Of a stretch of DNA of 64,000 bases, positions 13,068-25,825 are shown piece by piece (the stretch's first letter is position 1; each line of letters opens with the position of its first letter). The translations under genes were made by a program, and so were the position numbers. This DNA comes from Diphasiastrum complanatum (lineage: Eukaryota > Streptophyta > Lycopodiopsida > Lycopodiales > Lycopodiaceae). Under the pieces are notes generated by a model that was not told the origin of the DNA, did not search any database, and was given only the letters and a program-made list of their open reading frames with translations. Location of the stretch: positions 47,669,224 to 47,733,223 of the forward strand of contig CM055111.1 in NCBI GenBank assembly GCA_029204225.1, written 5' to 3'.

Positions 13068-13388
13068 TGTTGGCTGATTCTGTCGAATCCCCAAGATACT
13101 CGGATAGAGCAACTCTCACCTTAGACCGAGGAGGTCTCTAAGAAGACGAGACTAATGAAGACTGAGAGCCGAGTATGAGAGCCGAGGAATACTAGTTAGT
13201 AATGACAAGTAAGAACTGTGTAAGCCTCATGGTGAATCCCGAAAGATGGAATGACCATGTAGGAACTAGTATTTCTAGGCAAATGTAATAAATGCAAGTA
13301 GACCCCTCTCAAAGAAAGTAGAGTGAGCCACCTTTTGATGGTGACCTCTAGTGGAGAACATTATTCCACTTGTAATTTGTGAAATGTG
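13054..13388 (+). repeat. Polypurine tract and truncated 3' LTR
   Basis: AGGGGTGGGATGA at 13054-13067 is followed by TGTTGGCTGATTC at 13068. The next ~320 bp match 5101-5430 closely, apart from an ~11-bp deletion near the start and scattered changes. The match ends abruptly near 13388, within GTGAAATGTG. Confidence 0.8.
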
Positions 13389-14625
13389 AAAGTTCGTTGC
13401 TTTCTTGAACGAACAACACTTCATCTTTTTGTTCTACATTTTATAGAACAAATCCTCATAATAATTCTGGTTACTAGGTATATTCAATGTTATTACATAT
13501 TGCTACATGTATGATTTGTGATGTGGAATTTGGAATCATTCTAAATTTGATAAAATTTAGTAGAAGTGGATGGCAATCTAGCTAGCTTGTTGAGCAATAT
13601 TGCTAGTCAAATTTGCTTAGCCAACAAGTTGGACATGCATATTTTTTTTGTCTAGCAATTCGCTAATCTCATTTTCTCGAGAGTTTAAATAGTGAAATCA
13701 CTTTTATTCCTTTAGATCATTATAAGAATTGGCCAAACAAATTTTTTCTTGTCTAGCAACTTGCTGATCTCGTTTACAACCAAGATACCTTATCAAATTA
13801 ATGATCATTGACCATCAAACGCACTTGTTTTCTCCTTACACAACAATGTACTCAAAAAAATTTGGGCACATGATTTGTTCCAAGTTTATTTCAAGAAATG
13901 AGGTTTGTAAAAATCATTCCTCATTCATTTCATGCTTCAGTTTAAACTTTGCTTCATGATTGTTACATGAAGGAGAAAACCGTAATTCCAAAAATCACAA
14001 TATGTATAACACACTTGCAAAACTATAGTACTACAACCCACAATATAAATTTCCTATCCGATCCTCTTTCATCAAAAGGAGACAGGACACAAGAGGTTTG
14101 TTTGCTGGCCCTGCATCATATTCTATCATGAACTGGAGATATGAAAAACTACAGGCCATGTGAGTCAATCCAAGGAGTTGAAAATTTGTTGATTTTCATT
14201 GGAGTGTCAAATTGAAATACTGTTGGGTATCCATGCTCCAGTGAGTCCAGGTTTGGAGCTAGGAAAGAGGAGGGTATAGGGCACGATGCTTGGGGCCACC
14301 ATTTTTCAGCCTTCTTGTCTCCATGACCCATGTTTTTGGCTTTTGACCACCAGAGTTGACTGTTGCATCATCTTCATAGTAGATATTCACATAATCTTTC
14401 ACACACTTTTTTGTGGCATCCCAAATATCAAGCCCATCCATGGCAAATGGGGAGTAAGCAATCAACAATTATAATCCATATTTTGCAGATGGATCCATCG
14501 CTGCGATACCTCTACACACACAACATAAATAGTGCCCTTTATAATTAGTTTTTTAGATATTTTCTCAAAGGAGCAGAAATTTGTCTGTTGTTTCAATACA
14601 TTTGAAATTTAGAGAGAAAAACTTG
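13389..14625. other. Intergenic, no gene seen
   Basis: A/T-rich sequence with short inverted words (for example GTTCGTT...AACGAAC near 13393-13413). No coding frame shows a recognisable domain. Words such as TTGTCTAGCAA recur near 13650 and 13755. Confidence 0.4.
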
Positions 14626-15145
14626 CAACCAACGATGGCAAATAAATTTTTCTCATAGAAAAACGAGATTGGTGAATTGGCCAAGCAAAAAAAATTGTCT
14701 GCTAGCATTGCTCGCCAGCGAGCAATGATGGCAGACAAATTGTTCTCATAGAAAAACGAAACTGGTGAATTGACTAGGCAAAAACAATTTGCCTGCCAAC
14801 ATTGCTCACCGGCGAGCAATGATGGAAAACAAATTGTTCTGATAAAAAAAAAAGATTGGTGAACAGTTGGCCAGGCAAAAGACATTGTGTGCCAACATTG
14901 GTCGCCGGCGAGCAATGTTGGCAGACAATGTTTTTTGCCTTCGTTGTTCCAAACAATTTTTGTTGCCTAGAGCTGGCTGGCCAAGCAAATTATTTTTGAA
15001 TGGCCATCTCACTCTTGGCCAGAATTTTTTTTTCTCGAAAGTATCAGCGAAGGCAAACAAATTTTTGTCTGCCATTATTGCTCATCGGTGAGCAATGCTG
15101 GGCATATTGCTCATAGGTGAGCAATGCTGGGCAAACAATTTTTTT
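14626..15145. repeat. ~97-bp tandem array carrying an inner palindrome
   Basis: About four diverged copies of a unit of roughly 90-100 bp. Each has an A/T-rich half (TTGTTCTCATAGAAAAACGA and variants), a GGCCAAGCAAAA box, and the palindrome ATTGCTCGCCGGCGAGCAAT or a close variant, near 14722, 14808 and 14906, with degenerate copies near 15080 and 15105. It may be a satellite remnant or the subterminal part of a DNA element. Confidence 0.75.
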
Positions 15146-18100
15146 TTCACAGAGGCCGGTATGTGGATGAGCCACTAGTACCTAGTCTCTTTGCGATTCC
15201 TAGCATTTGGTAGCATATAATGAGCTCTACAACAATCGTAGCCACGAATCTCAATGATACGTTGGTCAGCAATACTAGTTGCTATGCAGTCTATCGTCTC
15301 AGTCAGGCCGCCGATGGTGGGGGCTTGGGCCACGGGCAGCAGTCTTTTCGCAAGTGCGAGCCTAGAGGCAGCCAATGCTAAGTAGCATCTAGGAGGCTGA
15401 AGGGTGGTACAAAAAAAATTGATTGACAATATTGATCAATGAGCTTTGTTGATCTGAAAAAAAAAACATCCATTGAGCTGTGAGATAGAGGCTGATACTA
15501 TTTTGGAGACCATTGGGCCACTACGGATTATTATTGAGAGGCCGTGAGGAAGGAGATTTTGTTGATAGCAAAAAATGTGAGTGAGCAAGATCCTAGTTTC
15601 TACATGTTCTCAATTGAAGTTCTCAAAGAAAAATGAGATTAGCTTGACTACCTTGTTGATTCATACAATTTTTTTTTGCTTGGCCTCTTTCAAAGCTAAA
15701 CTCTTTCAAAGATGCCAAACCTTTTGGAGAAAAGTTCAGAGGTGGAAGAGGAGCCATTGGATCTGTCGATATCAATATGAATTTGGCACATGCCCTAGCT
15801 TCTTGAAGTTATGTAGGATTTTGAAAATCCCACAAAACTATTTTTTTTCCCCCTAGAGTTAGATCTCCAATAGCAACATCCATGTAGCACATAATTGCTT
15901 GCTTAGTCTCAAAAGCATATTAGGAAATATTTGTTTACAAATCTTTGAAAACTCTTGATTGATTGCCTTTAACTTCAATTTAAGGTTAAATTTTTTTTTT
16001 TATTATTAAAGGTTATGGCCCACGTATGTACTCTGTAGCTTTTGGATAGGCATATACTTTTGAAGGTTAAGTGTAATAAAAAGCTTAGAGATAGGTATGA
16101 CATGAAAAAATTCACACAAGAATACGCAAACGAGCGAAAACAGTGAAGCACACATAGATGACACTTGTAAAAAGTCCAATAAATTGTTTTAGAAGAAAAT
16201 TAAATATTTCATTAAAAAATCTCAAAAAAAAATAAATTAAAGTTCGCTGAAAAAAAGTTTGAAGAAAATTAAAGTTCGATTGAAAACTTTTGAACGGATG
16301 TCGAGATTACAGAAAAATCCAATTGTTGGTGGACACTGAAGTGATAACTACAGAGGTGTCTAATGCGAGATATATAAAGAAGTCAATGTTGACCGACAAG
16401 ATAGGAAATGTGGCTTTGGCATTCCACTTGGATATGTAGTCACTTGCAATGGCTCATTTGAGGTGCAAAGGGACTCTTCACCCCCGTTGGTTTGTATTAT
16501 GTCCATGACCAGTACATAGGATACAATATACTCCTAGTCTTGGATACGCGGTACTCCAGTGAAACAAGTTGTTAGTTATGCCACGTCATACTGGACGTGA
16601 CCCGAAAGTAACTAATATCCTTGTGAGGCCCAGAACACACTAAATGGAGTTTAGACAAGGTATGAGATAGTGTATGCATGTGTAGAGTTATCAATAGCAA
16701 TTCATAGTTGGTCCATGCATAGGACTCTATTATAGGTGAATCTATGTATAGGGAACATAGGGCTATGCATGGCTATGTGCCCATGATGCTTTTGGCTTTA
16801 TATAAGAGGTCCAAACTCGCCCTACTCCTCATCATGGTTCTTGATTCATTGCCAGGCCCTCACTCTACATTCATGCTTCTTGTTCCTTGGCTTGGGGGTG
16901 AGGCTTCTAGAGAATGATTGGATGCTTCTACTTGGTTGGGTGGTTTCTCCACAATGTGTTATCCTTTGTGTTTAGGATTTGTAAGCAAGATCTAAGGAGC
17001 TTCCTTATAGTTTGTGTCAAATTTTGACTCATAAAGCCATTTGAGCTATTTGGAATGAAAGGTTGTGTTTGAAGTGTATATTCAACGAGGATGGCTACTC
17101 TATAGAAAAGGGTGAATTCAATTATCGTTGGCAGCATCCTCAGGGCAAAGCATTCTTGTAAAATATCATATAAAAGCCAAATGGAATACAATTTGGGAAT
17201 AACTGAATTTCAAATTTGATGGAAGAATCTCCCATGACCCATGTTGGAGTAACATGTAAGGGCACATAATTATTTGTTGAAAGCAAACATCAAATTTTTT
17301 GTTGGATGGAGGCAATACATGACGTTTTTTCATGTGACATAAAACATGTTCTATTATCTATACATTGTTATATATCAATGGTATGTCTAGGATGGTTGTA
17401 AACGTAACCAAAAAAAAAATTCAAGTTTCAACTTTACGTCGTCTGTTCTAGCCTCAATAATCTACTCATGTGTGTGAGATCACTTGTTAGCAATAATAAT
17501 TAGAAAGGCAAAGGGAAAATAGATAGATCTTATATTTTATTTGGCTGTATTTAGCTAGTTTTTTGTTATCATTAAAATAAACTCCAAAAATTTTGGTTGG
17601 CATGCATGATCAGTATTTTTGGAAATAAACTCGCAAAACTCGTAATTGATTTACTCGCAAAATGTTTGGACTCTCTACACACAAGATTGCAAGATATCAC
17701 AAATAAAGTGCACCAATGGGCAGATGAACCCAAGAGAACTCATGTATAAGCATGAAGTGAGATAAGAGTGAGAGAATGTGTCTCTTCCCACGAGTTTATA
17801 ATAGGTCCAAACCTAATTTGAAACTTGGTTTCCCTCCATAATGAAAAACCCATCTATTTTTGTGATAGATGCAATGTCTCTACTATTCAATTTGAATCTT
17901 CTAAAACTCGTGTATTACACTTTCCCACACTTTTAAAAAGTGTTTATTCAAATGCTTTTAAACTAATATAACTTTGAAAAGTCAAACTTTAAGTCCAATA
18001 TAGAAATGGCCTGACATGTGTATTTAACAATTTATTAAACTATGACCAATCTTAACTAAACTAGTTGAAATCTTTCACATTAAACTATTGTGATGATTTG

Positions 18101-18470
18101 CAAAAAGATAAGGTGCGAGTGTGAGCATTAAAATAAAAATTTTCACCTTCCGAATTTAATGAAATGCAATATTTATTTTTTGAAGCTTTTAACAATTTGA
18201 AGGCCCAAAATTATCGAGAATTTGCAGCAAATCACCCATATTATTGAATGATGATTTGAGTTGAAGCATAATACATAACACATGTGTTTTGTGTTGGAGC
18301 CGACACGTGGGTGTTTCAAAGCTTCTCTTAAACTTGAACATGGCCCCTGTCCAACTCTATCTTTCCTCTTCGTCACACTAAATTCTAAAATTTTCTGATT
18401 GACCACACATGTATAGGGCCTAGTCAACATTGCTCTCCCCTCATGCCGCACTACTCTCCTCTTCCTCCTG
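15146..18470. other. Intergenic, no gene seen
   Basis: About 3.3 kb of A/T-rich sequence with scattered short frames and homopolymer T runs. I see no recognisable domain, LTR ends or tandem repeat. Confidence 0.45.
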
Positions 18471-21092
18471 CACTTCTATTTCCCAATCCTTTTTCATATC
18501 AGGCCAGTGATTGTGCACCAAGGTTCTTACATCCTTCAGCTTGCTTCACTTCAATCCTAACTTTTAATCTTTGCCAGTCACTCAAGCTTCACTTCTAGTA
18601 AAAGTTCATGGAATCTGAGTTGCTCCTCTGTGAAATGCTCAAAGAGGGGACGAATAAGTGAAAGGAGGCAGATTTTCTAGTGCTAATGAACAGCGGTGCT
18701 AATGAACAGCGCTGAACGAAAGATCTGTATGTGCAGCCCAGTTTCTTCTGAAGTTGCCGGCAGGAAAGGAAGGAATTGTGGTTTCGCGCCCAGTTGCAAT
18801 AGTTCTTCTGTTCAGTGTCGTAGCAGGCAGAGCAAGGCGTGTCTTGGTTTTGGATTACGCATCAATCAAAATTTGATCTGAAGGTGTCTCTGGTTTTTGA
18901 TGACCCATCAAAATTTGTGTTTTCTGGTTTTGGAATACCCATCAAAACTTGAGCTTAACGTGTGTCTTAATTCTGGATTACCCATCAGAATTTGATCTCA
19001 GGGTGTGTCTTAATTTTGGGTTAACCATTGAAATTTCATTATTACTTTTGCTTGCGTTCCTGCTTGTGCTGGCATGGGTGTGTGCTGTTTGTGCGATCCT
19101 TGTGTGAGAGATTCCGAGTTGCAAAATGGGACTTGAAGATGATGAAGTCGCTTTAAGACTTACTGACGCGCAAAAAATGTAAATTTTTTATTGAAGCGTG
19201 AACATTGACACATATATCGCGGTAGAATGCATTATGCTCAGGCAGACTCGCGGCTTAATGCAAATAAAGATTAAATCATAAGCCCTACCAATCTCAACAC
19301 CATGCTAGTGCCACAAGTTGATCCTGTCAGACCATAGCGTTGAGCTTTCTGAGATCTACCTGCATCCAGTACCAATTTTGAGAGTTGGGTTAATCCTAGT
19401 GTCTTGAAACTAGCCTTGTGATGATAATGTGGGTGAATATGCATTCCACACAGCAACTATCTGGGATGGCTCACTTAAACTGTTCTTTATACCAGAGTTA
19501 CAATGCAGGTCTCGGATAGCAACCTTGCTGTATCTTTAGTAGCCTGCCATATTTTTTGTTTGATTTAGTTGACTATTTACAGTCTTGATTGGATCTCAAA
19601 AGAACAGCTGAATGCTGGTAAGCAGAAATTTAGTCATGATTTCATGATCTAATTGTTTAGGAATGTTTTAGTTTCTACTATTCAAACAAGTTTCTATGAG
19701 AGAAAATGTAGCCATTTTTTTGATTTGATATTGCAGGACCTAGGCACATCCGATCTATCGTTGGAATGATCCTAGAGGCTATAGTCTAATCTGCAGCAAA
19801 AGAGAAAAGTTGAGAAAGGCATGCTGATTTGATTGTTTGAAGTTACGTTCTAAATAAGCTTATCCTTTAATTATTATTTTAGTGCATCTAGCTTTTCGTG
19901 AGTGTGTGGGCTCGTGGAGCTCTACATGAAGGTCTTTCCTTTCTTACCATGATAAATTAGTTTGAGTTGAGAACATTACATTCAGAGTTATTTAAGAACC
20001 CAATATTGTACAAGTTCAAAGGAAAAGAGCATTGAATACTAATACTCTCCTTGAGTACTTGATTGGCTCAATAGAATAATGAGAAGATGAAGACTCTGAG
20101 TAGAGCTTTGAAAGGTTGTTTCCCAAATTCAATCTTGAGAATTGACTCAACATGAAGGAAGTACGCTAGTTTTTAGCTAAATATGATTGTTCTCAAGCTA
20201 ACTAGGGTTAGTTAGCTTGGGGACTAGCAAGACTTGGTCAATGTTTGATTTGGGTTCATGAAAACCTAGAAGTCTTTGGCTGGATAGGACATGCATCAGG
20301 ACTCAACTATCCCATAAGCGCTTGTGGATTATGTCCTTTGGTTGTAAGAAAGTGCTTGGACATTAGGTGAAGCAATTGTGGTCCAAATTGGTGAGAGCTC
20401 TACTATATTTTCGACTTTAAACAAGCCATGACACACTCCCTTTCTAGCAGGCCATGGTAGGATGGGACACCATTGTTGATATATGTAAGAGTATTGAATA
20501 CCATAACAAATCCTAGGCTCATGGGAATGTACGGGTTCATTCCGTGGTTGGGTGTTGAGTCTCGTCTCCATGCTCTAGTGGTTATAGATGAAGGCCTTTT
20601 GCTAGATCTAGTCTCAAGCTTGAAGAATTTGTTTTTGGAATCAAGAGCTCGTTCAAATGTTATTTAAAATTAGTCCTATAAGGGCAAGGGCCATATCCAA
20701 AAGGACTTAACGTGTATTTTCTTCCCAAACCGGGATTTGTCATTTTTAGATCTTTTGCTGCAAAACAAGAAAACTTGGAACTTCTCAATCAAAGTCATTA
20801 ATATATTTGTTGCAATTTTTTTGCTCAGAAACATTTGAGGCTTTTCTGACAATGGGAATGAGAACATGATAGAATGCTTATTGTATGCACTAGGCATACT
20901 TTTTTTTTTTGTTTTTGTTAAGTACAAATAGGCTTCAACTCCGTAAAAATGTAATTCCTTTTTTTTTTCCACTTTTTACTAACTTTGTATATCCTGGCAC
21001 GAAAAATTGTGGTTCTTTAATGTTATTGCTCTTGGCAATATGGTAATTCTCTTGCATGATAAATTTTCGTGGTTTTCTGTGTTAAAATACAG
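18471..21092 (+). promoter_or_regulatory. Upstream region of the transporter gene (promoter / 5'UTR intron candidate)
   Basis: The first coding exon at 21093 is preceded directly by TTAAAATACAG, a plausible 3' splice site. A non-coding first exon therefore probably lies somewhere upstream, and this is the nearest region free of obvious element genes. A short tandem array is at 18836-19037. A small open frame, ATGGGACTTGAAGATG..., starts at 19126 and closes after 19 codons. I cannot place the transcription start. Confidence 0.3.
18836..19037 (+). repeat. ~43-bp tandem repeat
   Basis: About five diverged copies of a unit of roughly 35-45 bp contain GTGTGTCTTAATTTTGG and CCCATCAAAATTTGATCT variants. 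It lies about 2 kb upstream of the transporter start. Confidence 0.7.
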
Positions 21093-21367
21093 ATGGAAGG
21101 ACAAGATTGTGAAAGTACATTTACTTTAGAGGATGCAATTGACTCCATAGGCTTTGGTCAATTTCAAATGTTGATATTGTTGTATGCTGGAATCTCATGG
21201 ATGGCTGAGGCAATGGAGATGATGTTGCTTTCTTTTGTGGGGCCAGCAGTTCAAAGCCTTTGGAACCTAACTCCAAAAGAACAGAGCTTCATTTCAAGTG
21301 TGGTTTTTGGTGGAATGATGATTGGAGCATACTCTTGGGGCATTCTCTCAGACTTGAAGGGGAGGAG
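21093..21367 (+). CDS. OCT7: Organic cation/carnitine transporter 7-like, coding exon 1
   Basis: This exon encodes residues 1-91 plus two bases of codon 92 of a plant MFS transporter of the OCT7/SV2-related family, which moves small organic ions or nicotinate-type solutes across membranes. The ATG at 21093 follows a splice-acceptor-like CAG. The sequence has the family's N-terminal pattern: an acidic start, then a TLEDAIDSIGFGQFQ-like segment. Membrane segment 1 covers about residues 24-50 and contains WMAEAMEMMLLSF; segment 2 is about 64-82. The MFS loop motif GILSDLKGRR ends the exon. The donor is AG|GTACAT in phase 2, and the exon at 31922 starts with the G that completes the Arg codon. 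The family identity is clear by eye; the solute is not. Confidence 0.88.
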
Positions 21368-21682
21368 GTACATCTTCACGTTCTCACTTATTCCATGTAG
21401 TAGTGTCAATTTGCTACAAAGGAAAATCACACTATTCCTACTTTGCTTGTTATTGAAATGTAGCAATTATCATGTCTTCTACATGTACTAAGATGGTCAA
21501 CATTTCACAAGATAAGTTTCTTATTGATCAAGATTAGGTACATTGTACTGTTGAACACTATTGCTAAAAAACAATGCATCCATCTAAACCTGAGAAAACT
21601 TAATGTAATTTGGCTAATCAGTGCCAATTTTGTAGATTTATAAGCTTTCATGTTGTACCTTTTAAGAGTGCCCAAGTGCCTT
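21368..21682 (+). other. Start of intron 1
   Basis: Intron sequence from the donor at 21368 to the next LTR copy. No feature other than the donor. Confidence 0.6.
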
Positions 21683-22680
21683 TGTTGGCTGGTTCTGGCG
21701 AATCCTCTAGATACTCGGCCAGAGTTACCCAAGAGCACCTCTCACCTTAGACCGAGGAGGTCTCTGAGAAGATGAGATGAACAAAGACTGAGAGCCGAGA
21801 AGTACTAGTTAAGAATGACAAGTAGAAACTGTGTAAGCCTCATGGTGAATCCCGAAAGATGGAATGACCATGTAGGAACTAGTATTCCTAGACAAATGTA
21901 ATAAATGCAAGTAGGCCCTTCTTAGAAAAGTAGAGTGAGCCGCCTTTTGATGGTGACCTCTAGTGGAGAGGATAATTCCACTTGTAATTTGTGTAATGTG
22001 GAAATGCCACTAGGATGCCACCTAAGGAGCTCTCTTCCTTATTTAAGAGACTCCCCCTTTGTAGAAGGGAGCTTTTTGTGTAATGTATCTACTCCATGCT
22101 TAAATGAGAATAGCTTCCACGAGTTTGATGCATTCTTGAGCTCCTTGATCATTCTTGTTTCTTGAGTGATGCATCATCCCTATTGTGTCTGGTTGTGGAT
22201 TGTAGTTGTGGATTAAAGTAGCGTGGATTAGATTTCCTGTCTTTTGTGGATCAATGTAGGAATCAACATTGTGGTAAATCATCTTGGCTGGGTTGTGGTT
22301 TAAGTCTTGCAAATCCTATGACAGCCCATTTATTGATGTTCTTGGCAGTCCAAAAATCAAGAAATGTGTGTTTCTTGATCTTTGGGCTCTGAATAAATGC
22401 TGTTTAGTTTAGTTTCTTGTTTCTTGTTTTAGGTAGGATGTATGCTTAGTTTAGTTTTCATATTTCAAGAACCTGTCCATTTTGATTTGCAGCAGTAGAA
22501 AGTAGGATTCATTGTTTGTTCAACTGGACTGCATGCTGATTTTATGGTTGAATGCATTGGTTACATGCTTGGGTTTGAATGCATGTGATACGATTCAAGA
22601 GAGATGAATCTGAGCATCCTCTGACAGGATCTGTCCCTTCTGCCTAATCTAGGCTTTAAACAAGAAAGATAAGCTTAAGA
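21683..22680 (+). repeat. LTR plus leader of the 5.1-kb element family, copy in intron 1
   Basis: The block starts TGTTGGCTGGTTCTGG at 21683 and aligns with 5101-5726 throughout, ending AATCAACA at 22268. It contains the TATTTAAGAGACTCCC promoter-like box near 22040. Similarity to the sequence after 5726 continues to about 22660, including a shared CCTCTGACAGG word. It is therefore an LTR with some leader, or a longer solo LTR. The five bases before 21683 and after 22268 do not match, so no target duplication is seen. Confidence 0.75.
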
Positions 22681-24023
22681 GTAAGTCCACAGTCTCTGCT
22701 GATAGGCAGACCACAAGCACAAAGCTGTAATAAGAAGTAAAGAAGCGATGAAATTAGTAAACAGATTCTACAGACAGAGAATCTGTCTACAGTCTTTGGT
22801 TGAAGAACTTGTACAACAATTTCCAATTTTGCATGACTAGGCCCTTGAATCGTTGTTGAATGGAGGTTTAACTCTTGCATTCCAAAAGGTGGTGCCGTCA
22901 CTTTCCACTTAACCTTTATTGCAAATGAAGCAAACTCTTTCTTCTCGTTTCAGTTGGGGTTGACTCTAACTTTCCATTTTTGATTGTAACTCATGTGAAT
23001 TTGTGCATATTCTAGGAAAGTGATGTTTTTACTATATTGGAATATTCACATCAATAGGCCGCTGCTCCAAAACTTTAACATCTGGAATTATGTACAAGAA
23101 AAAACATAGGCTGGGCACAAGTTGTGACCACAATGATAGATATGGCATCAAATGAAGCATAAATGACAAACATGATAGCAATTAGCATTTCAATACAAAA
23201 AATATTGAATGAACCTCATTTATTATTAGTATGCTACCTACATGTGAAGCACACGGTTCATAATGCCTTGCTGATTGGCGAAGGTTCTCAAAGGTGCACA
23301 GAGCTGAACCTTCGCCTAACACCGTAGTACTGATGCAAACTAACCTTCACTCCCTTCAAGGTAGCTAGAAAACACTGTTTGGCAGCAACTTGATCTCGGC
23401 AAAGGTTGGTTTGATTGTTTGTTAAAAAATTAGCCCTGCTAGTGATTTCTGACTACTTTCTCACTTGAAAAATCAAATTTTCTTCATCTTTCTTTGTTCT
23501 TATGACTTTTTTTTGACTTTGCTCATCTTTTCCAACATTTTTTTTTTCAATGTCTTTTTTCAAGAAAATAAAAAATAATTAATGGAAAATAACAAAAATC
23601 AAGAAGAAAATAAAATAAAAACTGCTAGATTTGAATTCAGTAGGAAGATCTGGCTACCAAAACTTGCGTAGTCGAGAGCTAGCAGCCTCTCTCTACCTCT
23701 GGCGTGATGCAATAGGTGGTAGGTCCTGCATAGTGCATCCAAGGATTGGTAACGGTGACAACTTTGAGCACACTGAGGTTAGTACTTACAAATTTACAAT
23801 CTTGAATATTCAATTTACAATAGAGTGTAGACATTGCTCAATATTGTGTACAATGTGATGCATTGATGTAATATACCAAGTAATAAGTTGAAATTTCTAA
23901 GTTCTATTTCATCATTTTGGGAAATAACTTGCAGTGAATAGGGATTACTAATAGAGGAATGTATACAATTCTCCTCTTTCTATGATCTTGGTGGCAAGTT
24001 TGGAACTCTTGCCAAGGCAATAT
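22681..24023. other. Intron 1, no gene seen
   Basis: Unremarkable A/T-rich intron sequence. Short frames carry no recognisable domain. Confidence 0.45.
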
Positions 24024-24399
24024 TGTTGGGATTGACCTCCAAAATTTTCAAGCATTGATTCAATGATCATGTAAAATTTCAAAATTAGGCTTATGTAGTG
24101 TCCAAATTCAAAGTTCAAAGCTCAAACCTCATAGTAGTAAGTCACACTCAAACCTGTTATGATTTTGAACTTACATATATGGGCTCATTGTCGACTTTAG
24201 CCTCTCTAGTGATCACAACTGGGCATGGACAAACACCAACCTATCGAGCTGAAAGGTGGAAAGTCTGTTCCTCCTCTACGTATAAATAGGAGAGAACGTA
24301 CTCCAATCTCTCTCCCGTGCAGCTTCTGTGCAGTCTTGAGAGAGTATTCGTATGGCAAGCCTCTGTAGATTGGAAACACCATTTCATATTTCCCCCACA
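24024..24399 (+). repeat. Possible solo LTR
   Basis: A 376-bp block begins TGTTGGG and ends CCCACA, with a TATAAATAGGAGAG promoter-like box near 24283. That is LTR-like in ends and layout. No second copy is in the window, and the flanking five bases (AATAT, ATGAG) do not match, so the call is weak. Confidence 0.28.
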
Positions 24400-25825
24400 A
24401 TGAGACGAGGTGAAACATACTTGGACACTGATAAGTTTAGATTTTAGGATCTAGATTTTAGAGTTTTCAACTTATGTCTTACCTAATACTGTGTATGCAA
24501 ATTTGGAAAGCTTTAAGTCATGAGTCATGACTTACATGAGAAATTAGATTCCAGAAATAGATTAAAGATTAAATATTTGATATGCAATTGCCAACTTTGA
24601 GTAGTTGGGCCCTTTGAAATTTCTTGCAATCACAAAAAGAAAATCACACTTATACACCTAGCCCTAATTTGGGCCCTATGACACTATAAGTAGGCAATTA
24701 GTCACCTATAATTAGGCTCCTGGACACTAGGATAGTTCACATCGATAAGATATAGGAGAGCTTTGTTGCCTGCACATCAATTCAGTGAAGGGTCTATTCA
24801 AATGATATCATAGTTTTGGGCTAGCCTAGATCATATATAGGAGAGCTTTGCACATTGTTTCAGTGAAAATTGTACCCAAATTGAACTAGAACTTGAGAGG
24901 AAAAAACATGTTGAAAAAAAATGGATTTTCTTTCTTGCCCTAACTGTTTTGTTCAATTCAAATCAGGCCGATTTGAACCATACTGATTTGAGGTTAGAAC
25001 CAGTGAATCGTGAAACAATGCAAGTCGTGCCTCATCCAAAAAGGAAGTCGATAACCTCCCCTATCTAGACTCTTGTTATGAAAGTTAGCAGTAAGTACTA
25101 AGCTTTAAGTTATAATATTCTGTTTACAACTTAAAACAAATCTAGTATCTAGTCAATTATAAATAAATTTTATCCTTACAACTTATAATCATGCCTAGTA
25201 ATAATTTACAGTCTAGAATTGATCGATGCAAACTTGGGGGAGGTAGGTCTCAAAATATCCAAGGTTAGAGCGGGCCTTGAACATGCTCGACACTCTCGGT
25301 CTCTTGATGGCATTCTAGTATTTTCGGTGACAAATTGTACAATGCACAATATTGGACATGATAATGATTAAGTATTCAGATTTTAATGATGAGTATGAAC
25401 TTTGAAGTAGTGAATTGTGAGAACGATTCTCATGGCTCTCAATGGTTTCTCTCACAGTCCTTTAGGCGGGCCTTACAGATTTGAGATCACGGTCCGTTAG
25501 GCCACGCATTTCACTGCAAATGAAGGCAACGTTGACCACATTTCACCGCATTCCCACCATCAATTTTCAACAGCCTTTTGCTCCTGGTAGTCTTCTCACC
25601 ATGCCCTGTGCAGATCTTTCAAGTACGATCTCTCTATACCAACCTTCAAATACTCTAAACTATACCAGCTTCCAAATGCATTCGTGAGGAGTAGAAAGCA
25701 CTAAGTAGTAAGTTTTTGGGAGTGATGAGTTGGGGCTCGGGACTTAGTTAACATTTGGACAGCATTTGCTGGCCCTACCTCCTCAATGGGCTACCTTAGG
25801 GATGTTGATGGCTCTTAGGAACATT
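24400..25825. other. Intron 1, no gene seen
   Basis: A/T-rich sequence with no recognisable coding frame. The phrase TATAGGAGAGCTTTG occurs twice (about 24750 and 24840). Confidence 0.4.

Larger units (their letters stand above)
5101..13388 (+). mobile_element. Gag-only (TR-GAG-like) LTR retroelement with truncated 3' LTR
   Basis: A 5' LTR starts TGTTGGCTG at 5101. A near-identical 321-bp copy starts at 13068, directly after a purine tract (AGGGGTGGGATGA), which is the expected 3' arrangement. Between them are a long leader, a gag pseudogene and about 2.2 kb of decayed sequence. I see no protease, reverse transcriptase or integrase, so the element was probably mobilised in trans. The 3' LTR stops matching the 5' copy near 13388 and lacks its right half, so target-site duplications cannot be checked. 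Confidence 0.75.

Noticed and set aside
19126-19185. Short frame MGLEDDEVALRL as the transporter's first exon
   Set aside because: It ends in a stop after 19 codons without a donor in frame, and exon 1 already has its own ATG with the family's N-terminal pattern.
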